Below are positions 54,826 through 62,837 of a stretch of 64,000 bases of DNA, in pieces. Source of the DNA: Palsa-870 sp035937155 (GTDB taxonomy: Bacteria; Chloroflexota; Dormibacteria; Dormibacterales; Dormibacteraceae); assembly GCA_035937155.1 (NCBI GenBank), contig DASYVJ010000099.1:1-64000 (forward strand), in the 5' to 3' direction. The notes beneath the pieces were generated by a model. That model saw only the letters and a program-made list of their open reading frames with translations. It was not told the origin of the DNA and did no database searches. Each line of letters opens with the position of its first letter. Position 1 is the first letter of the stretch. Position numbers and translations under genes: made by a program.

Positions 54826-55694
54826 CCTACCCGGTGAGGGTCGGCCTGAAGTACGCGCCGATGGCGACCACTCCCGAGCGGATGCGCGAGGTATGGACCG
54901 CTGCCGACCAGGCCGGCTTCGACCACCTCTGGATCATGGATCACTTCATGCCGCTGGTCCGCTCGGCCACCGGGTGGTACCATTTCGCGCCGACCGACTC
55001 CGTATTCGAAGCCTGGACCACTTTGGCGGCGATGGCGGAGGTCGCGAAGCGGATCCGGATCGGCGTCAACGTCACCGGCAACCTTTACAGGTACCCGGCC
55101 GTGCTGGCCAAAACGGCGGCGACAGTCGACCGCTTTTCCGGCGGCCGGCTCGAGTTCGGCATCGGAGCCTCGTGGGCCGAGTTTGAGTTCACCTCACTCG
55201 GCATTCCCTTTCCGCCGGCCCGCGAGCGGATGGATCGGCTCGCCGAGGCATGCGATGTGCTGAAGCTGCTGTGGACTCGGGACGTCGCGGACTACGACGG
55301 CCGCCACTACCAGCTGCGGGGAGCGATTTCGGAGCCGAAGCCGGTGCAGAAGCCGCACCCGCCGATCTGGATTGGCGGCTCCGGGGAGAAGCGACTGCTG
55401 CGGATCGCCGCCCAGCACGCTGACGTGTGGAACATCGTCGGCGCGGCTCCCGACGAGGCCTCACGCCTGTCAAAGGTTCTCGACGCGCACTGCGAGGAGA
55501 TCGGCCGCGATCCCGCCGAGATCCGGCGCTCGATCGGCGTCCCTTTTCGACCCGACGATCCGGACCGCACGCGGCGCGAAGCCGAGGCGCTGGTCGAGCG
55601 CGGCTTCACGGAGTTTCTAATCACCGTCAAAGGTGACGACGCCCCCCAGCAGGTGGAGGTCGCCGCCGACCTCCTCTTGTCCCTGCGTCACTAA
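54822..55694 (+). CDS. LLM-class (F420-type) flavin-dependent oxidoreductase
   Basis: 290 residues of the luciferase-like monooxygenase fold: FDHLWIMDHFMPL near the N-terminus, GVNVTGNLYRYPAVLAKTAA, SGGRLEFGIGASW, and PPIWIGGSGEKRLLRIAAQH. It resembles F420-dependent members of Actinobacteria/Chloroflexota, but FMN use cannot be excluded. ATG 54822 overlaps the dehydrogenase stop (ATGA). It ends six bases before repeat copy 2. Confidence 0.9.
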   Translation: MTYPVRVGLKYAPMATTPERMREVWTAADQAGFDHLWIMDHFMPLVRSATGWYHFAPTDSVFEAWTTLAAMAEVAKRIRIGVNVTGNLYRYPAVLAKTAATVDRFSGGRLEFGIGASWAEFEFTSLGIPFPPARERMDRLAEACDVLKLLWTRDVADYDGRHYQLRGAISEPKPVQKPHPPIWIGGSGEKRLLRIAAQHADVWNIVGAAPDEASRLSKVLDAHCEEIGRDPAEIRRSIGVPFRPDDPDRTRREAEALVERGFTEFLITVKGDDAPQQVEVAADLLLSLRH

Positions 55695-55699
55695 CCAAA

Positions 55700-55716
55700 C
55701 CCCTCACCCGTAGGGG
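55700..55716. terminator. Hairpin after the LLM gene
   Basis: CCCCT-CACCCGT-AGGGG, 5-bp stem, six bases after the LLM stop codon, inside repeat copy 2. No T-run. Confidence 0.35.
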
Positions 55717-55780
55717 GCAATCAGTAAGTCCCATCCTTATCGCCGCTTTGCGCGCAGGGGTGGGGTGGGGGGCCGAGGCC
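55700..55780 (-). repeat. Dispersed 81-bp repeat, copy 2 (inverted)
   Basis: Reverse-strand copy of 34508-34590. Shares AGCGGCGATAAGGA and GGGACTTACTGATTGCCCCC with a few substitutions, and the CTCGGCCCCCC and GAGGGG flanks. It also fills the gap between two converging genes, and its outer end again forms a GC hairpin although the sequence of that stem differs from copy 1. Confidence 0.75.
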
Positions 55781-55785
55781 TTAGG

Positions 55786-56856
55786 TCAGCCGCCCAGAGA
55801 ACGCTTCATCCAGTCGGCCAGCATCGCGCGCGATTCGAACGCGTGGTTGGTTATTCCGTGATTTCCGTCTTCATACGTGACGAGCTCGACGCCGGCGATG
55901 CGGGCACTTCGCTGCGCTTCCGAATAAGGAATGACCCGGTCGAGCTTGCCCGAAATAAGCAGGGTGGGGCACAGCACCCGTTCGATCCCCTCGAGCGTCA
56001 GGAGGTCTGCTCTCCGGCGGGCATCCGTGTCGTCTGACGCGCCAGAACGCTGCGTGAACGCCTGGCGCGTGACCAGGGGCAGCTGGTCCCAGATGTCGCC
56101 GAACTTGAACGGACCCGAATTTGAGACGATCGCCTTGAGCCGGTTCTCGTGCGCCGCCGCTCGGAGCGCGTAATAGCCGCCGAGGCTGATCCCGTACAGG
56201 CCGGCGCGCGACGGGTCCAGGTCGTCCCGTCTCTCAACCCAATCGATGACGGCCGCCACCGGACGCTCGTAGGCCGGCTCGATCGGCAGCTCGTACTCGG
56301 CCTCTCCCTGTCCCGGTCCGTCGATGGCAACCGTCGCCATGCCACGGCGGAGGATATGGTCGGCGGTTGCCTGAAGCTCTTCCTTGGTCGAATCGAGACC
56401 GGGGACCATCACCACCACGGGCGGCTTCTCGACTCCCGACGGCCTGCGCAGGATGCCGGCCAGCAGATGCCTGCCGTAGGGAATCTCCACCCGTTCAGCC
56501 GGAGGCTCGAGGGTGGACATCCCCTTTTGAAAATCGGCGACGGTCCTGTCATGGGCTGCCCGCTGCTCGGCGAGGTCATCCATGAAAACGAACTTCCCGA
56601 AGTGCCAGCACATCGCGGCTCGGACCCAGCTCTCGCCGGCCGTCAGCATTTGTCCGCGCGCCTCAGCAGCTTCAGCGAGCTCTTCGTAGTGTCGCGCGGT
56701 CACACCCCACTCGGCACACCACTGCTCCCAGCGTTCGATGCGTTGGATCGTCGACTGAAAGGCGCCGAGCTCGATACCGTTGGAGACGAACCGGAGCGCC
56801 CAGTGCTTGGTTGCGGATGCGACGCGCTCGTCGTGGACAGTCTCGATGTTCTTCAC
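55786..56856 (-). CDS. Alpha/beta hydrolase, DHPON hydrolase-like
   Basis: 356 residues and closely similar to the hydrolase at 51662: TAGESWVRAAMCWHFGKFVF, VPGLDSTKEELQATADHILR, nucleophile Ser224 (YGISLGGYYA), Asp316 (GKLDRVIP), His343 (DGNHGITN). Likely hydrolyses a C-C or ester bond of a pathway intermediate. GTG 56856 forms a GTGA overlap with the stop of the upstream hydrolase gene; the 180-residue longer frame overlaps that gene and is not coding. Confidence 0.88.
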   Translation of the reverse strand: MKNIETVHDERVASATKHWALRFVSNGIELGAFQSTIQRIERWEQWCAEWGVTARHYEELAEAAEARGQMLTAGESWVRAAMCWHFGKFVFMDDLAEQRAAHDRTVADFQKGMSTLEPPAERVEIPYGRHLLAGILRRPSGVEKPPVVVMVPGLDSTKEELQATADHILRRGMATVAIDGPGQGEAEYELPIEPAYERPVAAVIDWVERRDDLDPSRAGLYGISLGGYYALRAAAHENRLKAIVSNSGPFKFGDIWDQLPLVTRQAFTQRSGASDDTDARRRADLLTLEGIERVLCPTLLISGKLDRVIPYSEAQRSARIAGVELVTYEDGNHGITNHAFESRAMLADWMKRSLGG

Positions 56857-57926
56857 AGTGATCGCAGGGTGTCGGCCACCCAGTCGGCGACGAATGGGCG
56901 CGACTCGTACCAGAGGTTGTTGCAGACGTGAACACCGTCTGGATAGAACTTCAGCAGGTGCGGGCCCTTCACCTCGGCTGCGATGTGCTCCGCCTGCTCG
57001 ATCGGCGAGGCGGGATCCTTGCCGCCATAGACCTGAAGCACAGGCACGGTCACTAGCTCCGCGACCCCTTCCAGCGTCATCGTGTTCTGGACGGCCAGCG
57101 GATCCGGCCCGAGGTAGTGGATCAGGGCCAGTTGGCTGACCGGCCGCTGGCTCGGGTAGCGGTTGGCGGCGGAGTACCAGCTGCTGATCGATACCGCGGC
57201 CTTGACCCGCTTGTCGAACGCGGCGCCGCGGATGGCGAACTGGCCCCCGTACGAGATGCCGCCCAGCGCCACGCGGCCAGCGTCTACGTCGGGCCGCTTG
57301 AGCAGAGCGTCGAGCACCGCGGAGATGGGGCCCTCGAACTCCCGTCGCAATTTCAAATCGAAGCTCACCAGGCCATGGCCCGGGCCATCGAAACAATACA
57401 CGGCCACACCGCGCCGGAGGATGTGCGCGCCGTGGTCGTACAGCTCCTCCTTGTTCGAGTCGGCGCCTGGGATGAGCACGATCAGCGGCACGCGACCCGA
57501 AGCACCACGCGGGTAGCGGAAGTAGCCGCGCAGCTCGGTGCCCTCGAATGGGACGTTGAGAATCTCCATCGGGTGCTCGGCTATCGGCGCCGCTTTGGCA
57601 AAGGCCGCCTCACCCGCCTCCAGCGCGGTCCGGAACTGCCCAGTGTCGTGCGTGAACAGAAAGCTCGCCCAGTGATAAAACAGCCCTGCGGTGATGTAAG
57701 CCGCGCCAGCAGTTTCGCTGTGCTTGGCCGCCGCGGCCTGGTCGCCGCGGGCAACGTGTTCGGCCGCGGCCTCCGACCAGACAGAGCACCACTCGGCCCA
57801 GTCGGTGATGCGTCCGTGGAGGCGCTCTCGCTCCCACGGCGAGACGTAGTTGGACATCATCCGCCAGCTGAAGGCCTCCCAGGTGTCCTTGACGAAGGTG
57901 CTGGTATCTGTCGACGTAACGCTCAT
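56853..57926 (-). CDS. Alpha/beta hydrolase, DHPON hydrolase-like, divergent paralogue
   Basis: 357 residues with the same layout as the two other hydrolases but more distant: N-terminal helical cap, LIPGADSNKEELYDHGAHIL, Ser225 (GGISYGGQFA), Asp304 (GGKDPASP) and His333 (PDGVHVCNN). ATG 57926 follows a strong GGGAGG; the frame extends upstream through the promoter but not as a gene. First of a two-gene reverse operon divergent from the ABC importer, with operator site 4 between them. Confidence 0.88.
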   Translation of the reverse strand: MSVTSTDTSTFVKDTWEAFSWRMMSNYVSPWERERLHGRITDWAEWCSVWSEAAAEHVARGDQAAAAKHSETAGAAYITAGLFYHWASFLFTHDTGQFRTALEAGEAAFAKAAPIAEHPMEILNVPFEGTELRGYFRYPRGASGRVPLIVLIPGADSNKEELYDHGAHILRRGVAVYCFDGPGHGLVSFDLKLRREFEGPISAVLDALLKRPDVDAGRVALGGISYGGQFAIRGAAFDKRVKAAVSISSWYSAANRYPSQRPVSQLALIHYLGPDPLAVQNTMTLEGVAELVTVPVLQVYGGKDPASPIEQAEHIAAEVKGPHLLKFYPDGVHVCNNLWYESRPFVADWVADTLRSL

Positions 57927-57983
57927 TGACGCCTCCCTTGCTTGGTTCCGCCAGGTTTGAAGCAACCAAACCCGAGGTTTTGT

Positions 57984-58012
57984 TTGACAGGCGGAGAAGC
58001 CATTGTTACATT
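57984..58012 (+). promoter_or_regulatory. Sigma70-type promoter for the ABC importer operon
   Basis: TTGACA at 57984-57989, 17-base spacer, TACATT at 58007-58012 (4 of 6). Same layout as the promoter at 53808, with the operator starting four bases after the -10. Confidence 0.6.
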
Positions 58013-58015
58013 TGC

Positions 58016-58027
58016 ACAAACGTTTGT
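58016..58027. promoter_or_regulatory. LacI-type operator, site 4
   Basis: ACAAACGTTTGT, a perfect palindrome that shares the central ten bases CAAACGTTTG with site 3. Placed over the expected start of the ABC importer transcript and between it and the divergent hydrolase operon. Confidence 0.65.
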
Positions 58028-58110
58028 CCTGGCTTGTGGAGAGGGCAGGGTCGTGGGCAACCGAGAGCCTGGTTGGACCCGGTTCTTTCGCCTTTTGGAG
58101 GAGGAAGCGA

Positions 58111-59343
58111 ATGAGAAGCCTTAGGTTCACCAGGGCGCCGCTGGCGCTGATGGTCATGGCCTTTACGGTCGCCTCGTGTGGCCTGGGCAGTTCGTCGGCA
58201 ACGCCGACGAACAACAAGGACATCATCGTCGGGATCTCAGAACCGCTCACCGGCGATAAGTCCGACATCGGGACCAACAGCGACAACGGTTACAAGGTCT
58301 GGGAAAGCGTCGTGAATGCAAATGGTGGGATCAACGGCCGCAAGGTCAAGATCATCCAGTACGACAACAACAGCCTGGCCGACACTGCGGTGAGCCAGTA
58401 CCAGAAGCTGGTGACCGTGGACAACGCCGATGTGCTGCTCGGACCCGTGAGCAGCGCGCTCGTCATCCCGACCGAGGCGGTCGCCGCCCAGTACAACAAG
58501 ATCTTCGTCGAGGGCACCGGCGGATCTCCGCAGGTCTTCGCCCGCAACTTCAAAAACGTGTTCTTCGTGCAGCCGGCCACGGTCGAGCACCAGGCCGATC
58601 CTCTCGTCAACTGGATCAAGTCGCTGCCGGCGGACCAGCGGCCAACGGTGGCCGGATACCCGACCAATGACGACCCGTTCGCTCAAGCCGTCGTCGACAC
58701 GGTGCAGGCGGGTTTCGAGGCGATGGGCATCAAAACCGGTTACAAGCAGACCTACCCGCCGACGCAAACCGACTTCACCGCGATCGGCACGCAGATGAAG
58801 GCGGCGAAGGTTGACATCCTGGTCCAGGGGTCGGTCGCCGACCAGGACGCAGCAGGGGCGGTGAAGGGTTATTCGCAGGTTGGCTTCCAGCCCAAGGTGT
58901 CGTACTTCGCCAGCGGTCCGGACAGCGCAAGCACGTGGCTGCAGCTCCTGGCAGGCAAGGCTGAGGGCACGATTACGTCCCTGGACTGGCTGCAGGAGTC
59001 GACCGTCCCCGGCAACAAGGAGTTCGTCGACGGATATCTCAAGCTCTTCCCGAACAAGGACAACGTCGTTCCCGCGGAGGCCGCCGAAGCCTACGCGGCG
59101 GGAGAGGTGCTAGCGGCCGCGATCAAGGCAACCGGCGGCGTCGACAACGCCAAGCTGATCTCCTGGCTGCACGCCAACAAGGTGCAGTCGATCGAAGGCA
59201 ACTTCGGCTGGGACGCGGCGGGCCGCCCCCAGGGTGGAAGCTTCGACTTGATCCAGTGGCAGCAGAACCACCTCAACATCGTGTGGCCGTCGAACGTCGC
59301 GACCAATGGCGGCAAGCCGACCATCCCCAAGCCTACTTGGTAG
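58111..59343 (+). CDS. Branched-chain amino acid-type ABC substrate-binding lipoprotein
   Basis: 410 residues. Signal peptide with lipobox TVASC (Cys23), then IIVGISEPLTGDKSDIGTNS and VVNANGGINGRKVKIIQYDN of the LivK/AmiC/Leu-binding family. ATG 58111 follows GGAGGAGGAAG. These binding proteins take amino acids, amides, urea or aromatic acids; in this cluster the ligand is probably the catabolic substrate. Upstream in-frame sequence overlaps the promoter. Confidence 0.92.
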   Translation: MRSLRFTRAPLALMVMAFTVASCGLGSSSATPTNNKDIIVGISEPLTGDKSDIGTNSDNGYKVWESVVNANGGINGRKVKIIQYDNNSLADTAVSQYQKLVTVDNADVLLGPVSSALVIPTEAVAAQYNKIFVEGTGGSPQVFARNFKNVFFVQPATVEHQADPLVNWIKSLPADQRPTVAGYPTNDDPFAQAVVDTVQAGFEAMGIKTGYKQTYPPTQTDFTAIGTQMKAAKVDILVQGSVADQDAAGAVKGYSQVGFQPKVSYFASGPDSASTWLQLLAGKAEGTITSLDWLQESTVPGNKEFVDGYLKLFPNKDNVVPAEAAEAYAAGEVLAAAIKATGGVDNAKLISWLHANKVQSIEGNFGWDAAGRPQGGSFDLIQWQQNHLNIVWPSNVATNGGKPTIPKPTW

Positions 59344-59405
59344 GTACGGAAATCCCAGAGGGGCGGCCTGACGTGGTCGCCCCTCAGTCCAACCTGGGCT
59401 GACCC

Positions 59406-60278
59406 ATGCTGCTGCTCCAGGGGTTGGTCCTCGGCATTCTCGTCGGCGGGATGTACGCCCTGATGGCGAGCGGCCTGACGCTGATCTTCGGCGTGATGCG
59501 GTTGATCAACATCGCGCACGCGGCGGTCATCATCTTCGCGTCCTACCTCTCCTGGCAGCTCGTGCTTTCGCTCGGCATCGATCCGCTCATCTCGATCGTG
59601 ATCCTCGTGGTCGTGTTCTTCATCGGCGGGGCGCTGCTGCAGAAGTACGTCCTGAGCGCGCTGATCGACAAGGACCTGTCGCTCGCCTTGCTGGCGACGC
59701 TCGGTGTGGCCAACGTGTTGGAGGGGATGGAGGGAGCTCTATGGACGTCGTCTTTTCACTCCATCAACACGCCTTACGCGGAGAACACCTATCAATTCGG
59801 TGAGATCTTCGTCCCAGAGATCAGGATCATCACCTTCGCCGCCTCCGTGATCCTCCTGGGCGGCCTCTACGTGCTGCTCAATCACTCCAACCTGGGGAGG
59901 GCCATCCGGGCGACGACTCAGAACCGAGGGGTTGCTCAGCTCGTCGGCGTGAACGTCAACCGGATCACGATGATCGCCTTCGGCATCGGGATCGCGGTCG
60001 CCGCCGCGGCCGGCCCGCTGATGGGGATGTACTACCCCTTCTACCCGAACTCCCACTGGGGCTGGATCGGAAAGCTGATGGCGATCGTCGTGCTCGGCGG
60101 CCTGGGCAGCTTCCGCGGCACGCTGCTGGCCGCCCTGGTCCTCGGCATCGCCGAGCAGGTGGCAATCCTCTACATTCCCGCGAACTGGGCGGCGATGGTC
60201 TTCTTCGTCTTCCTCTTCGCGGTCCTGATCGTCAGGCCACAGGGCTTTTTCGGCCACGTCGCGAGGGAGAGCCTTTGA
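59406..60278 (+). CDS. Branched-chain-type ABC permease (LivH-like)
   Basis: 290 residues with about eight membrane helices; GVMRLINIAHAAVIIFASYL at the N-terminus and the cytoplasmic loop LGRAIRATTQNRGVAQLVGVN are LivH signatures. The gap of 62 bases after the binding-protein gene contains no gene. Overlaps the LivM gene by four bases. Confidence 0.93.
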   Translation: MLLLQGLVLGILVGGMYALMASGLTLIFGVMRLINIAHAAVIIFASYLSWQLVLSLGIDPLISIVILVVVFFIGGALLQKYVLSALIDKDLSLALLATLGVANVLEGMEGALWTSSFHSINTPYAENTYQFGEIFVPEIRIITFAASVILLGGLYVLLNHSNLGRAIRATTQNRGVAQLVGVNVNRITMIAFGIGIAVAAAAGPLMGMYYPFYPNSHWGWIGKLMAIVVLGGLGSFRGTLLAALVLGIAEQVAILYIPANWAAMVFFVFLFAVLIVRPQGFFGHVARESL

Positions 60279-61300
60279 GCGCTCGGCGGGTCCTTGCCAT
60301 CGCCTGGCCGGTGCTGCCGCTCGTGATCCTCGTCGCGCTGCCGTTTAACGGGCTGAACGGCTATTTGCTCGCCCTCCTCTACTACACCTTTACGTACGCG
60401 GCTATGTCGGTGGGCTGGAACATCATCGGCGGTTACACGGGCTACATCTCGCTCGCCAACCTGGGCTTTTTCGGCCTCGGATCCTACGTCGCGGGACTCA
60501 TGCTCACGCATCTTGGCTGGCCGATCCTGCTTACGTCGCCGCTGGTCGGCATCATCTGCGCACTTGTTGCAGCTGCTATCGGCTGGGTGGCGCTGCGCAC
60601 TCGCGGACCGTCATTCGTCATCGTCACGTTGGCCTTCACATTCATCGTCCAGTTCCTGGCTCTGAACCTGAAGGGCATCACCGGTGGCAGCGCAGGCCTA
60701 TACCTGCCGCTATTGACCATGGATCCGCTCCTGCTAGGCGACCTCTTCTACTACTACATGCTGGGCGTGTTGGTGCTGGCGATCGCGGTCGCGATCGGCA
60801 TCCGCCGCTCGCGCTTCGGTCTCGGCTTGATCGCGATTCGGGAAGACGAAGGGAAGGCGGAGGGATCCGGCGTCAACACATCGCTCTTCAAGATCGTCGC
60901 CTTCATGATCAGCGCCTGGTTCGCCGCCGTCGCCGGGGCCATCCACGCGCAGTACCTGAACTACGTCGACCCCGACCTTGCGTTCGAGCTGATCATCATG
61001 CTCTACATGATCGTGATGACCCTGCTCGGCAGCAGGGGTACAGTCTGGGGCCCGGTTCTGGGCGCCTTCCTACTCTTTCCGCTCCAGGAATCCCTGGTCT
61101 ACTGGGTGCCGCCCGCGATTGCCGGCGAGGTCCATCTAGCGTTGCTCGGCGTGGTGCTGGTGCTGGTTGCGCGGTTCATGCCCAACGGACTCCTCGTCAC
61201 GGTGCAGAACCTGATCGGACGCCCGCCCCCGCCGCGGTGGGAGCCGGTGCCGGTCGTGGCGGGCGAGCCGACGCCGGCGCGCGCGGGGCGTGATGAGTAG
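60275..61300 (+). CDS. Branched-chain-type ABC permease (LivM-like)
   Basis: 341 residues, about nine membrane helices; GGYTGYISLANLGFFGLGSY and FGLGLIAIREDEGKAEGSGV are LivM signatures. TTG 60275 overlaps the LivH stop (TTGA). A short Pro/Arg-rich cytoplasmic tail ends the protein. Confidence 0.93.
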   Translation: MSARRVLAIAWPVLPLVILVALPFNGLNGYLLALLYYTFTYAAMSVGWNIIGGYTGYISLANLGFFGLGSYVAGLMLTHLGWPILLTSPLVGIICALVAAAIGWVALRTRGPSFVIVTLAFTFIVQFLALNLKGITGGSAGLYLPLLTMDPLLLGDLFYYYMLGVLVLAIAVAIGIRRSRFGLGLIAIREDEGKAEGSGVNTSLFKIVAFMISAWFAAVAGAIHAQYLNYVDPDLAFELIIMLYMIVMTLLGSRGTVWGPVLGAFLLFPLQESLVYWVPPAIAGEVHLALLGVVLVLVARFMPNGLLVTVQNLIGRPPPPRWEPVPVVAGEPTPARAGRDE

Positions 61301-62075
61301 CAACCAGCTGCTCGAGGGACTCATCCCGATCGCCGAGGGGGCCAGCCGGTCGCTTCACGTGCGTGATGTCGACAAGTCGTTCGGCGGCGTGCGCGCCCTC
61401 CAGAGCTGCACCTTCGACGTCTCGGCACGGAAGATCACGGCGCTGATCGGTCCCAACGGCTCAGGCAAGACCACCGCGTTCAACTGCATCTCGGGCTTCT
61501 ACGTACCGGACCGGGGGGCCGTCATGCTCGGCGATCGCAAGATCAGCGGCTGGAGCCCCAGCCGCATCGTCCACCAACGGGTGGCCCGCACATTCCAGAT
61601 CACGCGCGTGTTCAAGCGTATGTCGGTGCTCGAGAACATGGTGGTACCGGTCCGGCGGACTGGACTCAAGGCGATGTTCTGGGACGGCATCCAGGGCCAC
61701 GAGCGCGCTCGGGCCGAGCGACTCCTCGAGTTCGTCGGTCTGTCGCACTTCATCGACTCCGAAGCCGGCCATCTCTCGTTCGGCCAGCAAAAGCTTCTTG
61801 AGCTGGCGGCGGCCCTGATGGCCGAGCCGGAGATCATGCTGCTCGACGAGCCATCCGGTGGGCTCAACCCGATCATGATCGACCGGCTGGCGGGTTATAT
61901 CCGCGAGCTCAATCAGCTTGGGGTCACATTCCTGATCGTTGAGCACAACATGGGCTTTGTGATGCGCCTGGCCGACGACGTCGTGGTGCTCCACCAAGGC
62001 TCGGTCATCTCGCATGGTCGCCCGGCGGAGGTCCGCGCCGACCCTGCCGTGCTGGAGGCCTACCTGGGGAATTGA
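61293..62075 (+). CDS. Branched-chain-type ABC ATPase (LivG-like)
   Basis: 260 residues. Walker A GPNGSGKTT, ARTFQITRVFKRMSVLENM Q-loop region, signature LSFGQQKLLELAAAL, Walker B IMLLDEP, and the LivG-specific FLIVEHNMGFVM switch. ATG 61293 (or GTG 61290) overlaps the LivM stop. Confidence 0.93.
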   Translation: MSSNQLLEGLIPIAEGASRSLHVRDVDKSFGGVRALQSCTFDVSARKITALIGPNGSGKTTAFNCISGFYVPDRGAVMLGDRKISGWSPSRIVHQRVARTFQITRVFKRMSVLENMVVPVRRTGLKAMFWDGIQGHERARAERLLEFVGLSHFIDSEAGHLSFGQQKLLELAAALMAEPEIMLLDEPSGGLNPIMIDRLAGYIRELNQLGVTFLIVEHNMGFVMRLADDVVVLHQGSVISHGRPAEVRADPAVLEAYLGN

Positions 62076-62833
62076 GCGCGCTGCTCGAGGTCGAGGACGT
62101 GTATGCCGGGTATGGCCCCGGAGGGGACATCCTTCAGGGGGTCGACCTCCAGGTGGGGAAGGGCGACTACGTGTGCATCATCGGGCCCAACGGAGCCGGC
62201 AAGTCGACACTGATGAGAGTTATCACGGGCGTGCTTTCACCGCGCAAGGGACGGGTTCTCTTCGAGGGCCGCGACATCGGCAGCCGGCGTCCGGACCTGG
62301 TGTTCCGCGACGGCATCGTCACCGTCCCGCAGGGACGCAACACCTTTCCGGACATGACGGTCTGGGAGAACATGCTGATGGGCGCTTACTCGATTCGCGA
62401 CCGCAAGCTCGTGAAGGAGCGCATCGATCGGGTCGTCGAGCTGCTTCCCGTCGTGGGGGAGAAGCGCCACCAGCGTGCAGGTCTTCTTAGCGGGGGCCAG
62501 CAGAAGCAGGTCGAGATCGGCCGCGCCATGCTGGTCGATCCCAAACTGTTAATTCTCGACGAGCCGACGATGGGCCTCGAGCCCCGGATCGCCAGGATTG
62601 TCCTGGAACGCGTGGATCGCTTGCGCGAGGCTGGGACCACCATCCTCATGGTCGAACAGAACGCCCGTCTCGGCCTCGCTCACGCCGAGGACGGCTGCGT
62701 GATGGAGCTCGGGCGCATCAAGCTGCGCGGGCGCGGGTTGAAGATGCTCGAGGACCCCGAGGTCAGCCGGCTCTACCTGGGCGAAGAAGCCGGAGCCGAC
62801 ACTCTCAGTCACAACGGAAGCAAGGGGAGCTGA
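62072..62833 (+). CDS. Branched-chain-type ABC ATPase (LivF-like)
   Basis: 253 residues. Walker A GPNGAGKST, VPQGRNTFPDMTVWENMLMG (LivF type), signature LSGGQQKQVEIGRAM, Walker B LLILDEPTMGLEP. TTG 62072 overlaps the LivG stop by four bases. Completes the five-part importer. Confidence 0.93.
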   Translation: MSALLEVEDVYAGYGPGGDILQGVDLQVGKGDYVCIIGPNGAGKSTLMRVITGVLSPRKGRVLFEGRDIGSRRPDLVFRDGIVTVPQGRNTFPDMTVWENMLMGAYSIRDRKLVKERIDRVVELLPVVGEKRHQRAGLLSGGQQKQVEIGRAMLVDPKLLILDEPTMGLEPRIARIVLERVDRLREAGTTILMVEQNARLGLAHAEDGCVMELGRIKLRGRGLKMLEDPEVSRLYLGEEAGADTLSHNGSKGS

Positions 62834-62837
62834 ACGG

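Noticed and set aside
56857..57396. 180-residue extension of the 55786 hydrolase
   Set aside because: Overlaps the third hydrolase gene; GTG 56856 matches the N-terminus of the 51662 paralogue.
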